From Amycolatopsis vastitatis (lineage in GTDB: Bacteria > Actinomycetota > Actinomycetes > Mycobacteriales > Pseudonocardiaceae): a DNA stretch of 64,000 nucleotides. Both the position numbers and the translations under genes were made by a program. The stretch is taken from the NCBI RefSeq assembly GCF_002234595.1, contig NZ_NMUL01000007.1:62001-126000 (forward strand), given 5' to 3'. The notes under the pieces are model-generated. The model ran no database searches, had not been told where the DNA came from, and saw only the letters and a list, made by a program, of their open reading frames with translations. Below, piece by piece: positions 8,654-21,200 of this stretch (its first letter is position 1; the number at the start of each line of letters is the position of its first letter).

Positions 8654-11600
8654 GTGAGCAACGGTGACGCTGTGCAGCAGGTGTCGAGGCTCGGGTTCTG
8701 GCGTGACCGCCTCGCCTCGGCGCCGAAGGAGCTGCCGCTGCCGGTCGACCGGCCGTACTCCGCCGGGCCCGTCGCGGGACGGCTGGTCAGGCCGTTGCCC
8801 GAGGCCGGCGAGTTGACGGTCCTCGCGGCGTTCACCGTGCTGCTGTCCCGCTATTCGGCCACCGCCGACGTCGTGGTCGGCGTCGGCTCGCTGGTGCCGC
8901 TCCGGGTCGATCTCGGTGGTTCGCCGGGCTTCGCCGAGGTCGTGACGCGGGTGCGTGAGGCGCACGAAGAGGCCCTGGCGCACGAGGTCCCGTTCGACGA
9001 CCTGGTCGCCGAGGTGGGGCCCGAGCCGGGGCGCGGGGGATCGGTGCTGGTCAACGTCGGTTTCGGCGCCGAGACCGACCTCCCGCTCGACCTGAACCTC
9101 ACGGTCGCCGACGGCGTCCTGGTGGCCGGATACCGCGCCGACGTCCTCGACGAGTCCACTGTGGACCGCATGCTCACGCATCTCGAGCACCTCCTGGCCG
9201 ACGCGCTCGAGCGTCCACAGTGCCCGGTCGGGCGGCTGGAAGTCGTGCCGGAACCGGAACTGCGCCGGATCCTCGAAGACTGGAACGACACGGACCTCGA
9301 CACGCCGCTGTCGACCCTGCCGGAGCTGTTCGCCGCCCGCGTCCGGGAAGCACCGGACGCGGTGGCGCTGGTCTTCGAAGACGAAGAACTGACTTACGCG
9401 GAACTGGACGCGCGCGCCAACCGGCTCGCCCACGTCCTCGTGGGACGCGGCGCCGGGCCCGAACGCGTGGTCGCGCTGGCCGTGCCGCGGTCGCTCGAGA
9501 TGATCGTGGCCGAGCTGGCCGTGCTCAAGGCCGGGGCCGCCTACCTGCCGCTGGACCAGGACTACCCAGCCGAGCGCATCGCGTTCATGGTCGCCGACGC
9601 GCGCCCGGTCTGCGTGGTGACCACCGCCGACCTCGCGGACCGCTTCGACGGCGATGTCCTGCTCCTCGACGAAATCGACCTCGCCACGGGCCCGGACACG
9701 GACCCGCGCGCGGAGATCGTCCCGGCGAACGCGGCGTACGTCATCTACACGTCCGGGTCGACCGGCCGCCCCAAGGGCGTCGTCGTTTCCCACGCGGGCG
9801 TGGCGAAGCTCGTCGCGACGCAGTCGGAGCGCTTCGGTGTGGGGCCGCACAGCCGGGTGCTGCAGTTCGCGTCGCCGAGTTTCGACGTCGCGTTCTGGGA
9901 CCTGTGCCTCGGTCTGCTTTCGGGCGGCCGCCTGGTCATCGTTCCCGCCGAGCGGCGCGTGCCCGGCCTCGAGCTGGCCGAATACGCGCACGCCCACGGC
10001 GTCGACTTCATGATCCTCCCGCCCGCGCTGCTCGCGGAACTCCCCGAGGACTGCGACCTGCCGCGCGACAGCGTGCTGCTGGCGGGCACCGAGCGGGTGT
10101 CGCCGGAGCTGGTCAAGAGGTGGGCGCCGGGACGGCGGATGTTCAACGCCTACGGCCCGACCGAAGCCACGACCAACTCGACGCTCGGGCTCTGCGACCC
10201 CGGGATCGCCCCCGGCTCGGCCGTGCCGATCGGCGTGCCGGACCCGGGCACCCGCGCTTACGTCCTCGACGCGTACCTCGCGCCGGTCCCGGTCGGGGTC
10301 GCCGGGGAGCTGTACCTGGCGGGATCCGGTCTGGCGCGCGGCTATCTCGGGCGGCCGGGGCTGACGGCGGAGCGGTTCGTGGCGGACCCGTTCGGTTCGG
10401 GCGGGCGGCTCTACCGCACGGGCGACCTGGTGAAGTGGCTGGCGGACGGGCGGCTGGTGTTCCTGGGCCGGGCCGACGACCAGGTCAAGATCCGCGGCTA
10501 CCGCATCGAGCCGGGCGAGATCGAGTCGGTCCTCGCCGAGCACCCGCGCGTCGGCCAGTCGGTCGTCGTCGCCCGGGACGGCCAACTGGTCGCCTACGCC
10601 GTGCCGGTGCCCGACCGCGACCAAGCGGCCGAGCAGGGTCACGTCGACGAATGGCACGACGTCCACGAGGAGATGCTCGCCGGTTCGACGGGCATCGAGG
10701 AGAACTTCGCCGGCTGGAACTCCAGCTACGACGGCTCCGAGATCCCGCTCGAAGAGATGCGGGAGTGGCACGCGGCGACGATCGAACGGATCCGGGCCCT
10801 GCGGCCGAAGCGGGTGCTGGAGATCGGCGTCGGCAGCGGCTTGATCCTCTCGCGGATCGCACCGGACGCCGAAACCTATTGGGGTGTCGACCTTTCCGAG
10901 AGCGCGGTCGAGAACGTCCGGCGCGAGGTCGCCGCGACGCCCTTCGCGAACAAGGTCCATCTGGCCGCGCGGCCGGCGCACGACCTGGGTGAATTGCCGG
11001 ACGAGCCGTTCGACACCGTGGTCGTCAACTCCGTCGCGCAGTACTTCCCGAGCGCGGACTACCTCGCCGAGGTCGTCCGGACCGCCGCCGGCGTCCTGAA
11101 GCCGGGCGGGACGATCTTCCTCGGCGACATCCGCAACCTCCGCTCGCTGCGGGCGTTCCGCACGGCGGTCGAGCTGCGGCACGGCCGGGGTGACGTCGCC
11201 GCGGTCGACCAGGCGATCGCGCGCGAGGGCGAGCTGGTGCTCGACCCCGACTTCTTCCCGGCACTGGCGCGCGACCTGGACGGCTTCGACGACGTCGACC
11301 TGTGGGTCAAGCGCGGCACCGCGCACAACGAGCTGACCCGGCACCGCTACGACGTCGTCCTGCGGAAGGCACCGAAGCCGGCCCCGGTCGACGAGCAGGT
11401 CGTCGCGTTCGGCGACCTCGGGGCGGTGGAACGGTTCCTGGCCGCCGAGACGCCGTCGCGGCTGCGGGTCACCGGGATCCCGGATGCGCGGCTGGCCGGG
11501 GAGCTGGCGGCGCTCCGCGCTCTGGACACCGGCGACGCCGACGCGGCCCTGGCCGCCCTCGAGCGGCGCGACGGCGTCGACCCCGAAGCCCTGCACCGGC

Positions 11601-12240
11601 TCGGCGAACAGGCCGGCTACCGCGTCGCGGTGACGTGGGCGGCCGAGAGCGGCGAACTGGAGGCTGTCTTCATGCGCCCCAATGTGGCGTTCGGTGCATC
11701 CAACGCACCGAACGCCACATTGGGTGCGTCTGACGCACCCAACGCCACATTGGGGCGTTCGGGCGCAGACGGAACCGTGTACCGGCCGGTGCGCCCGGCC
11801 GGCGCGCCCGCGTCCTACGCCAACAACCCCGCCGCCCGGCGCGAAACCGGGGCGCTCGTTGCGTCGCTTCGGGCGCACGTGCGGGACCGGCTGCCGTTGT
11901 ACATGGTGCCTTCGGCGTTCGTCGTGCTGGACAAGCTGCCGGTGCTGGCGTCGGGCAAGCTGGACCGCAAGGCCCTGCCGAGCCCGGAGCGGTTCACCGC
12001 GGGGCCGGGCCGCGCGCCCCGCAGCCCCGTCGAGCAGCTGCTGTGCGAGATGTTCGCCGACGTCCTCGGCCTGCCGCAGGCCGGGCCCGACGACGACTTC
12101 TTCGCCCTCGGCGGCCACTCGCTGCTGGCCACCCGGCTGATCCAGCGGATCCGCGCGGCCGCCGGCGCCGAGATCCCGGTGCGGGCGGTGTTCGACGCGC
12201 CGACACCGGCCGCGCTCGCGGAACTGGTGTCCGGGACCGT
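8654..12240 (+). other. NRPS module 1: C remnant, A1 with embedded N-methyltransferase, T1
   Basis: Residues 1-195 are only the C-terminal half of a condensation domain, without HHxxxDG, as in many siderophore initiation modules. A1 begins near residue 222 (core [11 protein letters not shown] near 363). An N-methyltransferase is inserted after the A8 motif [13 protein letters not shown] (about 611), with SAM motif EIGVGSG near 722. A10 follows at about 1079-1108 and the carrier GGHS near 1150. Predicted to load and N-methylate a hydroxyornithine derivative; the pocket DVWILAATN is not one I can assign from memory. Confidence 0.8.
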
Positions 12241-15200
12241 CACCGGCACCGGGCGGCCGCCGCTCGTCCGCGTCCCCGAGCGGCCGGACCGGCTGCCGCT
12301 GTCGTTCGCGCAGCAGCGGCTGTGGTTCCTGCACGGGCTGGACGGCGGCTCGGCGACCTACAACGTCCCGCTCGTCGTGCGGCTGGCCGGGGAGCTGGAC
12401 GTCGAGGCGCTGCGCGCCGCGCTGAACGACGTCGTCGCGCGGCACGAGACACTGCGGACGGTCTTCCCGGCCGCCGACGGCGAGCCGTACCAGCGGGTCC
12501 TCGACGAAAGCACGGTGGAGCTGCCCGTCCGCACGGTGTCCGAGTCCGAAGTGGACACCGCGGTGGCCGGCCTGGTCCGCGAGGTCTTCGACCTCGGCGA
12601 CGGCGTGCCGCTGCGCGCCGCGCTGCTGGCGCTCGACCCGCGCCGGCACGTGCTGGTCGTCGTCCTGCACCACATCGCCGCCGACGGCTGGTCGCTGTCC
12701 CCGCTGTGGCGCGACATCGCGACGGCCTACCGCGCCCGGCTGCACGGCGAAGCTCCACAGTGGACGCCGTTGCCGGTGCAGTACGCGGACTACACGCTCT
12801 GGCAGCGCGATCTCCTCGAAGCCGAAGAGGCCGCCCAGCTCGGCTACTGGCGCGAGGCGCTCGACGCCCTGCCCGAGCGGATCACTCTCCCGCTCGACCG
12901 GCCGCACCCGGCGGTCTCCGCCCACCGCGGCGAGTTCTTCACCTTCACCTGGGACGCCGGGCTCCAGGCCGGGCTCGCCGAACTCGCGCGGGCGTGCGGC
13001 GCGAGCCCGTTCATGGTCGTGCACGCGGGCCTGACGGCGCTGCTGTCGCGGCTCGGTGCCGGCCCCGACATCCCCATCGGTACCCCGATCGCCGGCCGCA
13101 CCGACCCGGCACTGGACGACCTCGTCGGGTTCTTCGTCAACACGCTCGTCCTGCGCGTCGACACCGGCGGCGACCCGTCGTTCCGCGACCTCGTCGCCCG
13201 GGTCCGCGAGCGGAGCCTCGACGCCTACAACCACCAGGACGTCCCGTTCGAGCGCCTTGTCGAAGTGCTGAACCCGGCCCGGTCGCTGGCGCACCACCCG
13301 CTGTTCCAGACCATGCTCGCCTGGCAGAACACCCCCGGCACCGCCGCCGGGCTGCCCGGCCTCACCGTGACCACGCGGCACGTGGGCACCGGCACGGCCA
13401 AGTTCGACCTCTGGTTCTCCTTCACCGAACGGGAAGGTGGCCTGGACGGCGAGGCCGAGTTCAACACCGAGGTGTTCGACCGGGCCACCGTGACCGGCCT
13501 CCTCGACCGCCTCGAACTGCTGCTGCGGCAGGTCGTCTCGGCCCCGGACCGGCGGCTCGGGTCCCTGGAGGTGCTGACCACGGCCGAACGCGACGGCCTG
13601 GACGACGTCTGGTCCGGTGCCGTCCAGGACGTCCCCGCGGTCACCTTGCCCGAGCTGTTCGCCGCCCAGGTGGCGCGGACCCCGGACCACCCCGCCCTGG
13701 TCTTCGAGGACGAAGAACTCAGCTACGCCGAGCTGGACGCCGTCTCGAACCGCCTCGCCCGCGTGCTCGTCGCGCAGGGTGCCGGGCCCGAACGCGTGGT
13801 CGCGCTGGCCCTGCCGCGCTCGGCGCACCTCGTCACGGCCATCGTCGCCGTCCTCAAGACGGGTGCGGCCTACCTGCCGCTCGACCCCGGCTACCCGGCC
13901 GACCGCATCGCGTTCATGCTCGAAGACGCGGAACCGGCGCTCGTGCTGGCCACGGCGGAGACCGCGGTTCCGGGCGCGCTGCTGCTGGACGATCCGGACA
14001 CCCTCGCCGGAGTCCCGGACGCGCCACTCGACGTCGTGCTCCGGCCCGAGAACCCCGCGTACGTCATCTACACGTCCGGTTCGACGGGCCGCCCCAAGGG
14101 CGTCGTCGTGCCGCACGCCGGGATCGTCAACCGGCTGCTGTGGATGCAACACGAGTACGGCCTCACCGGCGACGACCGAGTGCTGCAGAAGACGCCGTCC
14201 AGCTTCGACGTCTCGGTGTGGGAGTTCCTGTGGCCCCTGATCACCGGCGCCACGGAGGTCCTGGCCCGGCCGGACGGCCACAAGGACCCCGCTTACCTCG
14301 CCCGGCTGATCCGGGATCGCGGGATCACGACCGTCCACTTCGTCCCCTCGATGCTCCAGGTCTTCCTGCAGGAACCGACCGCGGCGGAGTGCACGAGCCT
14401 GCGCCGCGTCCTGTGCAGTGGCGAAGCCCTGCCGCCGGACGCCGTCGCGCAGTTCGGCCGGGTGCTCGGCGCCGAACTGCACAACCTCTACGGCCCGACC
14501 GAAGCCTCGGTGGACGTCACCTCGTGGCGAGCGTCCACTGAGGACAGGACTGTCCCCATCGGACGTCCGGTGTGGAACACCCGGACGTACGTCCTCGATG
14601 CCGCCCTCCGCCCGGTGCCGCCGGGCACACCGGGGGAGCTGTACCTCGCCGGCGTCCAGCTCGCCCGCGGCTACCTCGGCCGGCCCGGGCTGAGCGCGGA
14701 ACGGTTCGTCGCCGACCCGTTCGGCGCGCCCGGCTCCCGGATGTACCGCACCGGCGACCTCGCCCGCTTCCGCCCCGACGGCGTGCTGGAGTTCCTCGGC
14801 CGCGGCGACGAGCAGGTCAAGATCCGCGGCTTCCGCGTCGAGCCCGGCGAGATCGCCGCGACGCTGTCCGCGCACGACGACGTCGCCCACGCCGTCGTCG
14901 TGGCCCGCGAAGACCGGCCGGGCGACGTCCGCCTGGTCGGGTACGTCGTGCCCCACGGCACCCCCGCCGGCGCCTTGCCCGCCGAACTGCGGGCACTGGC
15001 CGCCGCCCGGCTGCCGGACCACATGGTGCCGTCGGCGATCGTGCTGCTCGACGCGCTCCCGGTGACGGCCAACGGCAAGCTCGACCGCCGCGCGCTGCCG
15101 TCGCCGGACCCGGTGACGCCGACGTCCGGCCGGGCACCGCGCACCCCGGTCGAACGGCAGCTGTGCGAGCTGTTCGCCGACGTCCTCGGCCTGCCGCGGG

Positions 15201-18200
15201 TCGGCCCGGACGACAGCTTCTTCGCCCTCGGCGGCCACTCGCTGCTGGCCACCCGGCTGATCGCGCGGATCCGCGCGGCCCTGGGCGCCGAAGTCGAGAT
15301 CCGGTCGGTGTTCGAGACGCCGACCCCCGCGGGCCTGGCCGGGGTGCTCGCCACCGGCGCCGGGGCCGCGCGCCCGCCGCTGGTGCCGATGCGGCGGCCG
15401 TCGCGCGTGCCGCTGTCGGGCGCCCAGCAGCGGCTGTGGTTCCTGCACCACCTCGAAGGCCCGTCGGCCACCTACAACGTCCCGCTGGTCATGCGGCTCG
15501 AAGGCGAGGTCGACGTCGAGGCCCTGCGCACGGCGCTGGCCGACGTGGTCGGCAGGCACGAGGCGCTGCGGACCCGGTTCCCGCAGCGGGACGGCGTGCC
15601 GTACCAGGAAATCCTGCCCGTCGAGGACGCGGGCGTCTCGCTCCGGGTGCGCCCGGTCGACGACCTCGGCGACGCGCTGACCGGGCTCGTCCGCGGCCCG
15701 TTCGACCTCGAGCGGCACGTGCCGATGCGCGCCGAGCTGCTGCGCGTGGGCGATCGGGAGCACGTCTTCGCCTTGGTGTTCCACCACATCGCGTCCGACG
15801 GCTGGTCGATGGCCCCGCTGTGGCGGGACATCGCCACGGCCTACGCCGCCCGCCGCGCCGGTGAAAGTCCACAATGGACGCCGCTGCCGGTCCAGTACGC
15901 GGATTACACGCTTTGGCAGCGCGATCTGCTCGGCCGCGAGGACGACCCGGACAGCGTCCTGTCCGCCCAGCTGGAGTACTGGCGCGACGCGCTGGACGGC
16001 CTGCCGGACCGGATCGAGCTGCCCCTGGACCGCCCGCACCCGGCCGTCGCGACGTTCCGCGGCGAGCTGCACACGTTCACCTGGGACGCCGGACTGCACG
16101 CCCGGCTGGCCGGGCTGGCCCGTGAGTGCGGCGCGAGCGTGTTCATGGTCGTGCACGCGGCGCTGGCCGCGCTGCTCACGCGGCTGGGCGCGGGCACCGA
16201 CGTGCCGGTCGGCTCGCCCATCGCCGGCCGCACCGACCAGGCCCTCGACGACCTCGTCGGGTTCTTCGTCAACACGCTCGTCCTGCGCGTCGACACCGGG
16301 GGCGAGCCGTCGTTCCGCGACCTGGTGGCGCGCGTCCGCGAGCGCAACCTCGACGCGTACGCCCACCAGGACGTCCCGTTCGAGCGGCTGGTCGAGTTGC
16401 TGAACCCGGCGCGGTCGCTGTCGTACCACCCGCTGTTCCAGGTGATGATCGCCGGGCAGAACAACGCCCGCGCCGAGGTCGTCCTGCCCGGCTTGGCCGT
16501 CTCCGAGATCCCGGTGACCACCGGGACGTCGAAGTTCGACCTCGCGATCTCGCTGACCGAGCGCGACGCCGGGATCGCGGGCGTGCTGGAGTTCAACGCC
16601 GACGTCTTCGACTACGCGGGTGCTCACGCGATCCTGCGGCGGCTCGAAGTGCTGCTGCGTGCGGCGCTGGCCGAACCGGACCGCCCGGTCGGGGCCCTGG
16701 ACCTCCTCGCCGGCGACGAGCGCGACCGGGTGCTCGGCCGGTGGGCCGGATCCCTCGAACCGGCGGGCGCCGAGACCTTCCCGGCGCTGTTCGCCCGCCG
16801 TGTCGCCGAGGCGCCGGACGCGGTGGCGCTCGTGTTCGAAGACGTCGAACTCACCTACGCCGAAGTCAATGCCCGCGCGAACCGGCTCGCGAACCTGCTG
16901 GTCGAACGCGGCGCCGGGCCGGAGCGGGTCGTCGCGCTGGCCGTGCCGCGGTCCGTGGACATGGTCGTGGCCGAACTGGCGGTGCTCAAGGCGGGTGCTG
17001 CCTACCTCCCGGTCGACGTCGACTACCCGGGCGACCGGATCGCCTACATGGTCGGCGACGCGGCCCCGGTCTGCGTGGTGACGACGCGGGAGAGCGACGC
17101 GAAGCTGCCCGCCGACGTCCCGCGGGTCCTCCTGGAGGATCCGGCCCTGGCCGGAATGTCCACAGAGGACCCGGCGGTGGGGGTCAAGCCGGAGAACGCG
17201 GCGTACGTGATCTACACCTCCGGCTCGTCCGGACGGCCGAAGGGCGTCGTCCTCCAGCACTCCGGCGTCGCCAAGCTCGTCGCGACCCAGGTCGAGCGCT
17301 TCGGCGTCGGCCCGCACAGCCGGGTGCTGCAGTTCGCGTCGCCGAGTTTCGACGTCGCGTTCTGGGACCTGTGCCTCGGCCTGCTTTCGGGCGGCCGCCT
17401 GGTCGTCGTCCCGGCCGAACGCCGCGTCGCCGGACCTGCGCTGACCGAGTACGCGCACCGGCACGGCGTCGACTTCATGATCTTGCCGCCCGCCCTGCTC
17501 GACGCCATGCCGGAGGACTGCGACGTCCCGCGGGACAGCGTGCTGCTGGCCGGGACCGAGCGGGTGTCGCCGGAGCTGGTCAAGAGGTGGGCGCCGGGAC
17601 GGCGGATGTTCAACGCCTACGGCCCGACCGAAGCCACGACCAACTCGACGCTCGGGGAAAGTGACCCGGCCGAGCTGGCGGACGCGACCGTCGTCCCGAT
17701 CGGCATCCCCGACCCCGGCACCCGGGCGTACGTGCTCGACGCCGGGCTGAGGCCGGTGCCGCCGGGTGTGGTCGGAGAGCTGTACCTCGCCGGATCGGGC
17801 CTGGCGCGTGGCTATCTCGGCCGGCCGGGGCTGACGGCGGAGCGGTTCGTCGCGGATCCGTTCGGTTCGGGTGGGCGGCTGTACCGGACCGGTGACCTGG
17901 TGAAGTGGCTGCCGGACGGGCGGCTGGTGTTCTTGGGCCGCGCCGACGACCAGGTCAAGATCCGCGGCTACCGCATCGAACCGGGCGAGATCGAGGCCGT
18001 GCTGGCCGAGCACCCGGCCGTCGGGCAGTCGGTGGTGCTCGCGCAGGACGGGCGGCTCGTCGCCTACGCCGTCCCGGCCGCCGGCCGTGACGAGGAAGCC
18101 GAGCTGGACCACGTCGGCGAGTGGCGCGAGCTGCACGAGAACGTGTTCACCGACGCGGCCGCGGGCGGGCTGGACGAGAACTTCACCGGCTGGAACTCCA

Positions 18201-21200
18201 GCTACGACGGCTCCGAGATCCCCCTGGAAGAGATGCGGGAGTGGCACGCGGCGACGATCGAACGTATCCGGGCCCTGCGGCCGAAACGGGTCCTGGAGAT
18301 CGGCGTCGGCAGCGGCCTGATCCTGTCCCGGATCGCGCCGGACGCCGAGGAGTACTGGGGCGTCGACCTGTCCGAGCGGGCGATCGCCAACCTGCGCCGG
18401 GAACTCGCCGGGACGGCGTTCGCGGGCAAGGTCCACCTGGCCGCGCGGCCGGCGCACGACCTGGGCACGCTGCCGGACGAGCCGTTCGACACGGTGATCG
18501 TCAACTCCGTCGCGCAGTACTTCCCGAGCGTCGGCTACTTCGCCGAGGTCGTCCGCACGGCCGCGGCGCGGGTCCGCCCCGGCGGCGTGATCTTCCTCGG
18601 CGACATCCGCAACCTGCGTTCGCTGCGGGCGTTCCGGACCGCGACCGAGCTGCGGCACGGCCGCCGTGACATCGCCGCGGTGGATCAGGCGATCGCCCGG
18701 GAAGGCGAACTCGTCCTCGACCCGGACTTCTTCGCGGCGCTGGCCCGTGAGCTGGACGGCTTCGACGACGTCGACCTGTGGGTCAAGCGCGGTCACGCCC
18801 ACAACGAGCTGACTCGCCACCGCTACGACGTCGTCCTGCGGAAGGCGCCGAGGCCCGCCGCGGCCGACGAGCAGGTCGTGACGTTCGAGTCCGTCGCCGA
18901 GCTGGACCGGCTCCTGGAAACGCGCCCGGAGCGGCTGCGTGTCACCGGCGTGCCGAACGCGCGGCTGGCCGGCGAACTCGCCGCCGTCGCCGCACTGGCC
19001 GCCGGGGACGCCGACGCGGCACTGTCCGCTTTGGACGGCAAGGCCGGGGTGGATCCCGAGACACTGCAGGAACTCGGCGAGCGCCACGGCTACCGCGTGT
19101 ACGCGACGCTCACCACGGACGAAGGCGCCCTGGAAGTCGTGTTCACCACCGGGGAGCCGACGCGGATCCACCGCGTCCGCCCGGTGCGGGCCGCCCTGGA
19201 AGCGCTGGGCAACCACCCGGCCGGGCAGCGGGACACGAACGCGCTGGTGGCAGCCCTGCGGACGCACGTCCGCGACCGGCTGCCGCAGTACATGGTGCCG
19301 TCGGCCTTCGTGATCCTCGACCGGCTGCCGCTGCTGGCCTCCGGCAAGCTCGACCGCCGCGCCCTGCCGAGCCCGGACAAGCAGGCGGTCACCGCAGGCC
19401 GGGCCCCGCGGACGCCGGCCGAAGAAGTCCTTTGTGGTCTGTTCGCCGAGGTCCTCGACGCCGCGTCGGTCGGCGTCGACGACGACTTCTTCGCCCTCGG
19501 CGGGCACTCGCTGATGGCGACGCGGCTGGTCGCGCGGCTGCGCGCGGTCTTCGGCGTCGAACTGCAGGTACGGTCGGTGTTCGAGGCGCCGACGGTCGCC
19601 GGGCTGGCCGCGCTGCTGTCCACCGCCGAGCAGGCTCGTCCGGCACTGGTGCGCGCCGACCCGCGGCCGGACGTGCTGCCGCTGTCGTTCGCCCAGCAGC
19701 GGCTCTGGTTCCTGCACCGGCTCGAAGGCCCGTCGGCGACGTACAACATGCCGAGCGCGGTCCGGCTGACCGGAGACCTGGACGTCGGCGCACTGCGGGC
19801 CGCGCTGTCCGACGTGGTCGAACGTCACGAAGCCTTGCGCACCGTCTTCCCCGAGGTTGGTGGCGAGGCCCGGCAGCTGGTCCTCGACGACGTGAGGATC
19901 CCGCTGCCGCTGCGCACGGTCACCGAGGCCGTGCTCGCCGACGCGGTGTCCGAAGTGGCCGGCACGGTGTTCCGGCTGGAGTCGGAGATTCCGCTCCGGG
20001 CGGAACTGCTGCGCCTGGGGGACCGGGAGCACGTCCTCGTGCTGGTGTTCCACCACATCGCGTCGGACGGCTGGTCGACCGCGCCGCTGTGGCGCGACCT
20101 GGCGACGGCCTACACCGCCCGCCAGGCCGGGGAAGCTCCACAGTGGACCGCGCTGCCGGTCCAGTACGCGGACTACACGCTGTGGCAGCGGGACGTCCTC
20201 GGCGAGCCGGTGATCGAACCGCAGCTCGCCTACTGGCGTGAAGCACTGGCGGACCTGCCGGACCGGATCGAGCTGCCCGCCGACCGGCCCCACCCGGCGG
20301 AAGCGTCCTACCGCGGCGAGCAGTTCGCCTTCGGCTGGGACGCCGAACTCCACAGCGGACTCGTGGAACTGGCTCGCGCATGCGGCGCCAGCGTGTTCAT
20401 GGTCGTGCACGCGGGGCTCACCGCGGTGCTCACCCGCCTCGGGGCGGGCACCGACATCCCGCTCGGCACGTCCATCGCCGGCCGCACCGACCAGGCCCTG
20501 GACGACCTCGTCGGGTTCTTCGTGAACACCCTCGTCCTGCGCGTGGACACCGGCGGCGACCCGGCGTTCCGGGACCTCGTCGCCCGCGTGCGCGACCGCA
20601 GCCTCGACGCCTACGCCCACCAGGACGTCCCGTTCGAACGCCTCGTGGAGGTCCTCAACCCGGCCCGGTCGCTCGCGTACCACCCGCTGTTCCAGACGAT
20701 GCTCGCCTGGCAGAACAACGCCGTCGCCGACCTCGCGCTGCCCGGCCTGACCGCCGTGGAGGAGCCGGTCCGCACCGGCACCGCCCGGGCCGACCTGACG
20801 TTCTTCGTCGGCGAACAGCCCGGCCACCAGGCCGGGATCCGCGGTACCGCGGAGTACAACAGCGACGTCTTCGACCGCGCGAGCGTCGAAGCGATCCTCG
20901 ACCGGCTCCGGACGCTGCTGCGCGCGGTCGTGGCCGACCCGGACACCCGGATCGGCGCCGTCGACCTGCTCACCGAGGCCGAGCACGAACAGCTAGCCGC
21001 CGCCCCCGCGACACCCCTGCCCGCCGAGACGGCCGCCGAGCTGTTCGCCGCGCAGGTGGCCCGGACACCGGACGCGACCGCACTGGTCTTCGGTTCCGCG
21101 CGGCTCACGTATGCCGACCTGGACGCTCAGGCCACCACGCTCGCCCACGCGCTGCTCGCGCGAGGCGCGGGCCCGGAACGGGTGGTGGCGGTCGCGCTGC

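Noticed and set aside
8648-20986. A 4,112-codon open frame on the minus strand opposite the NRPS
   Set aside because: It mirrors the GC-rich third-position pattern of the NRPS, contains no recognisable domain, and is full of low-complexity Arg/Gly/Pro/Val. The plus strand has all NRPS motifs.
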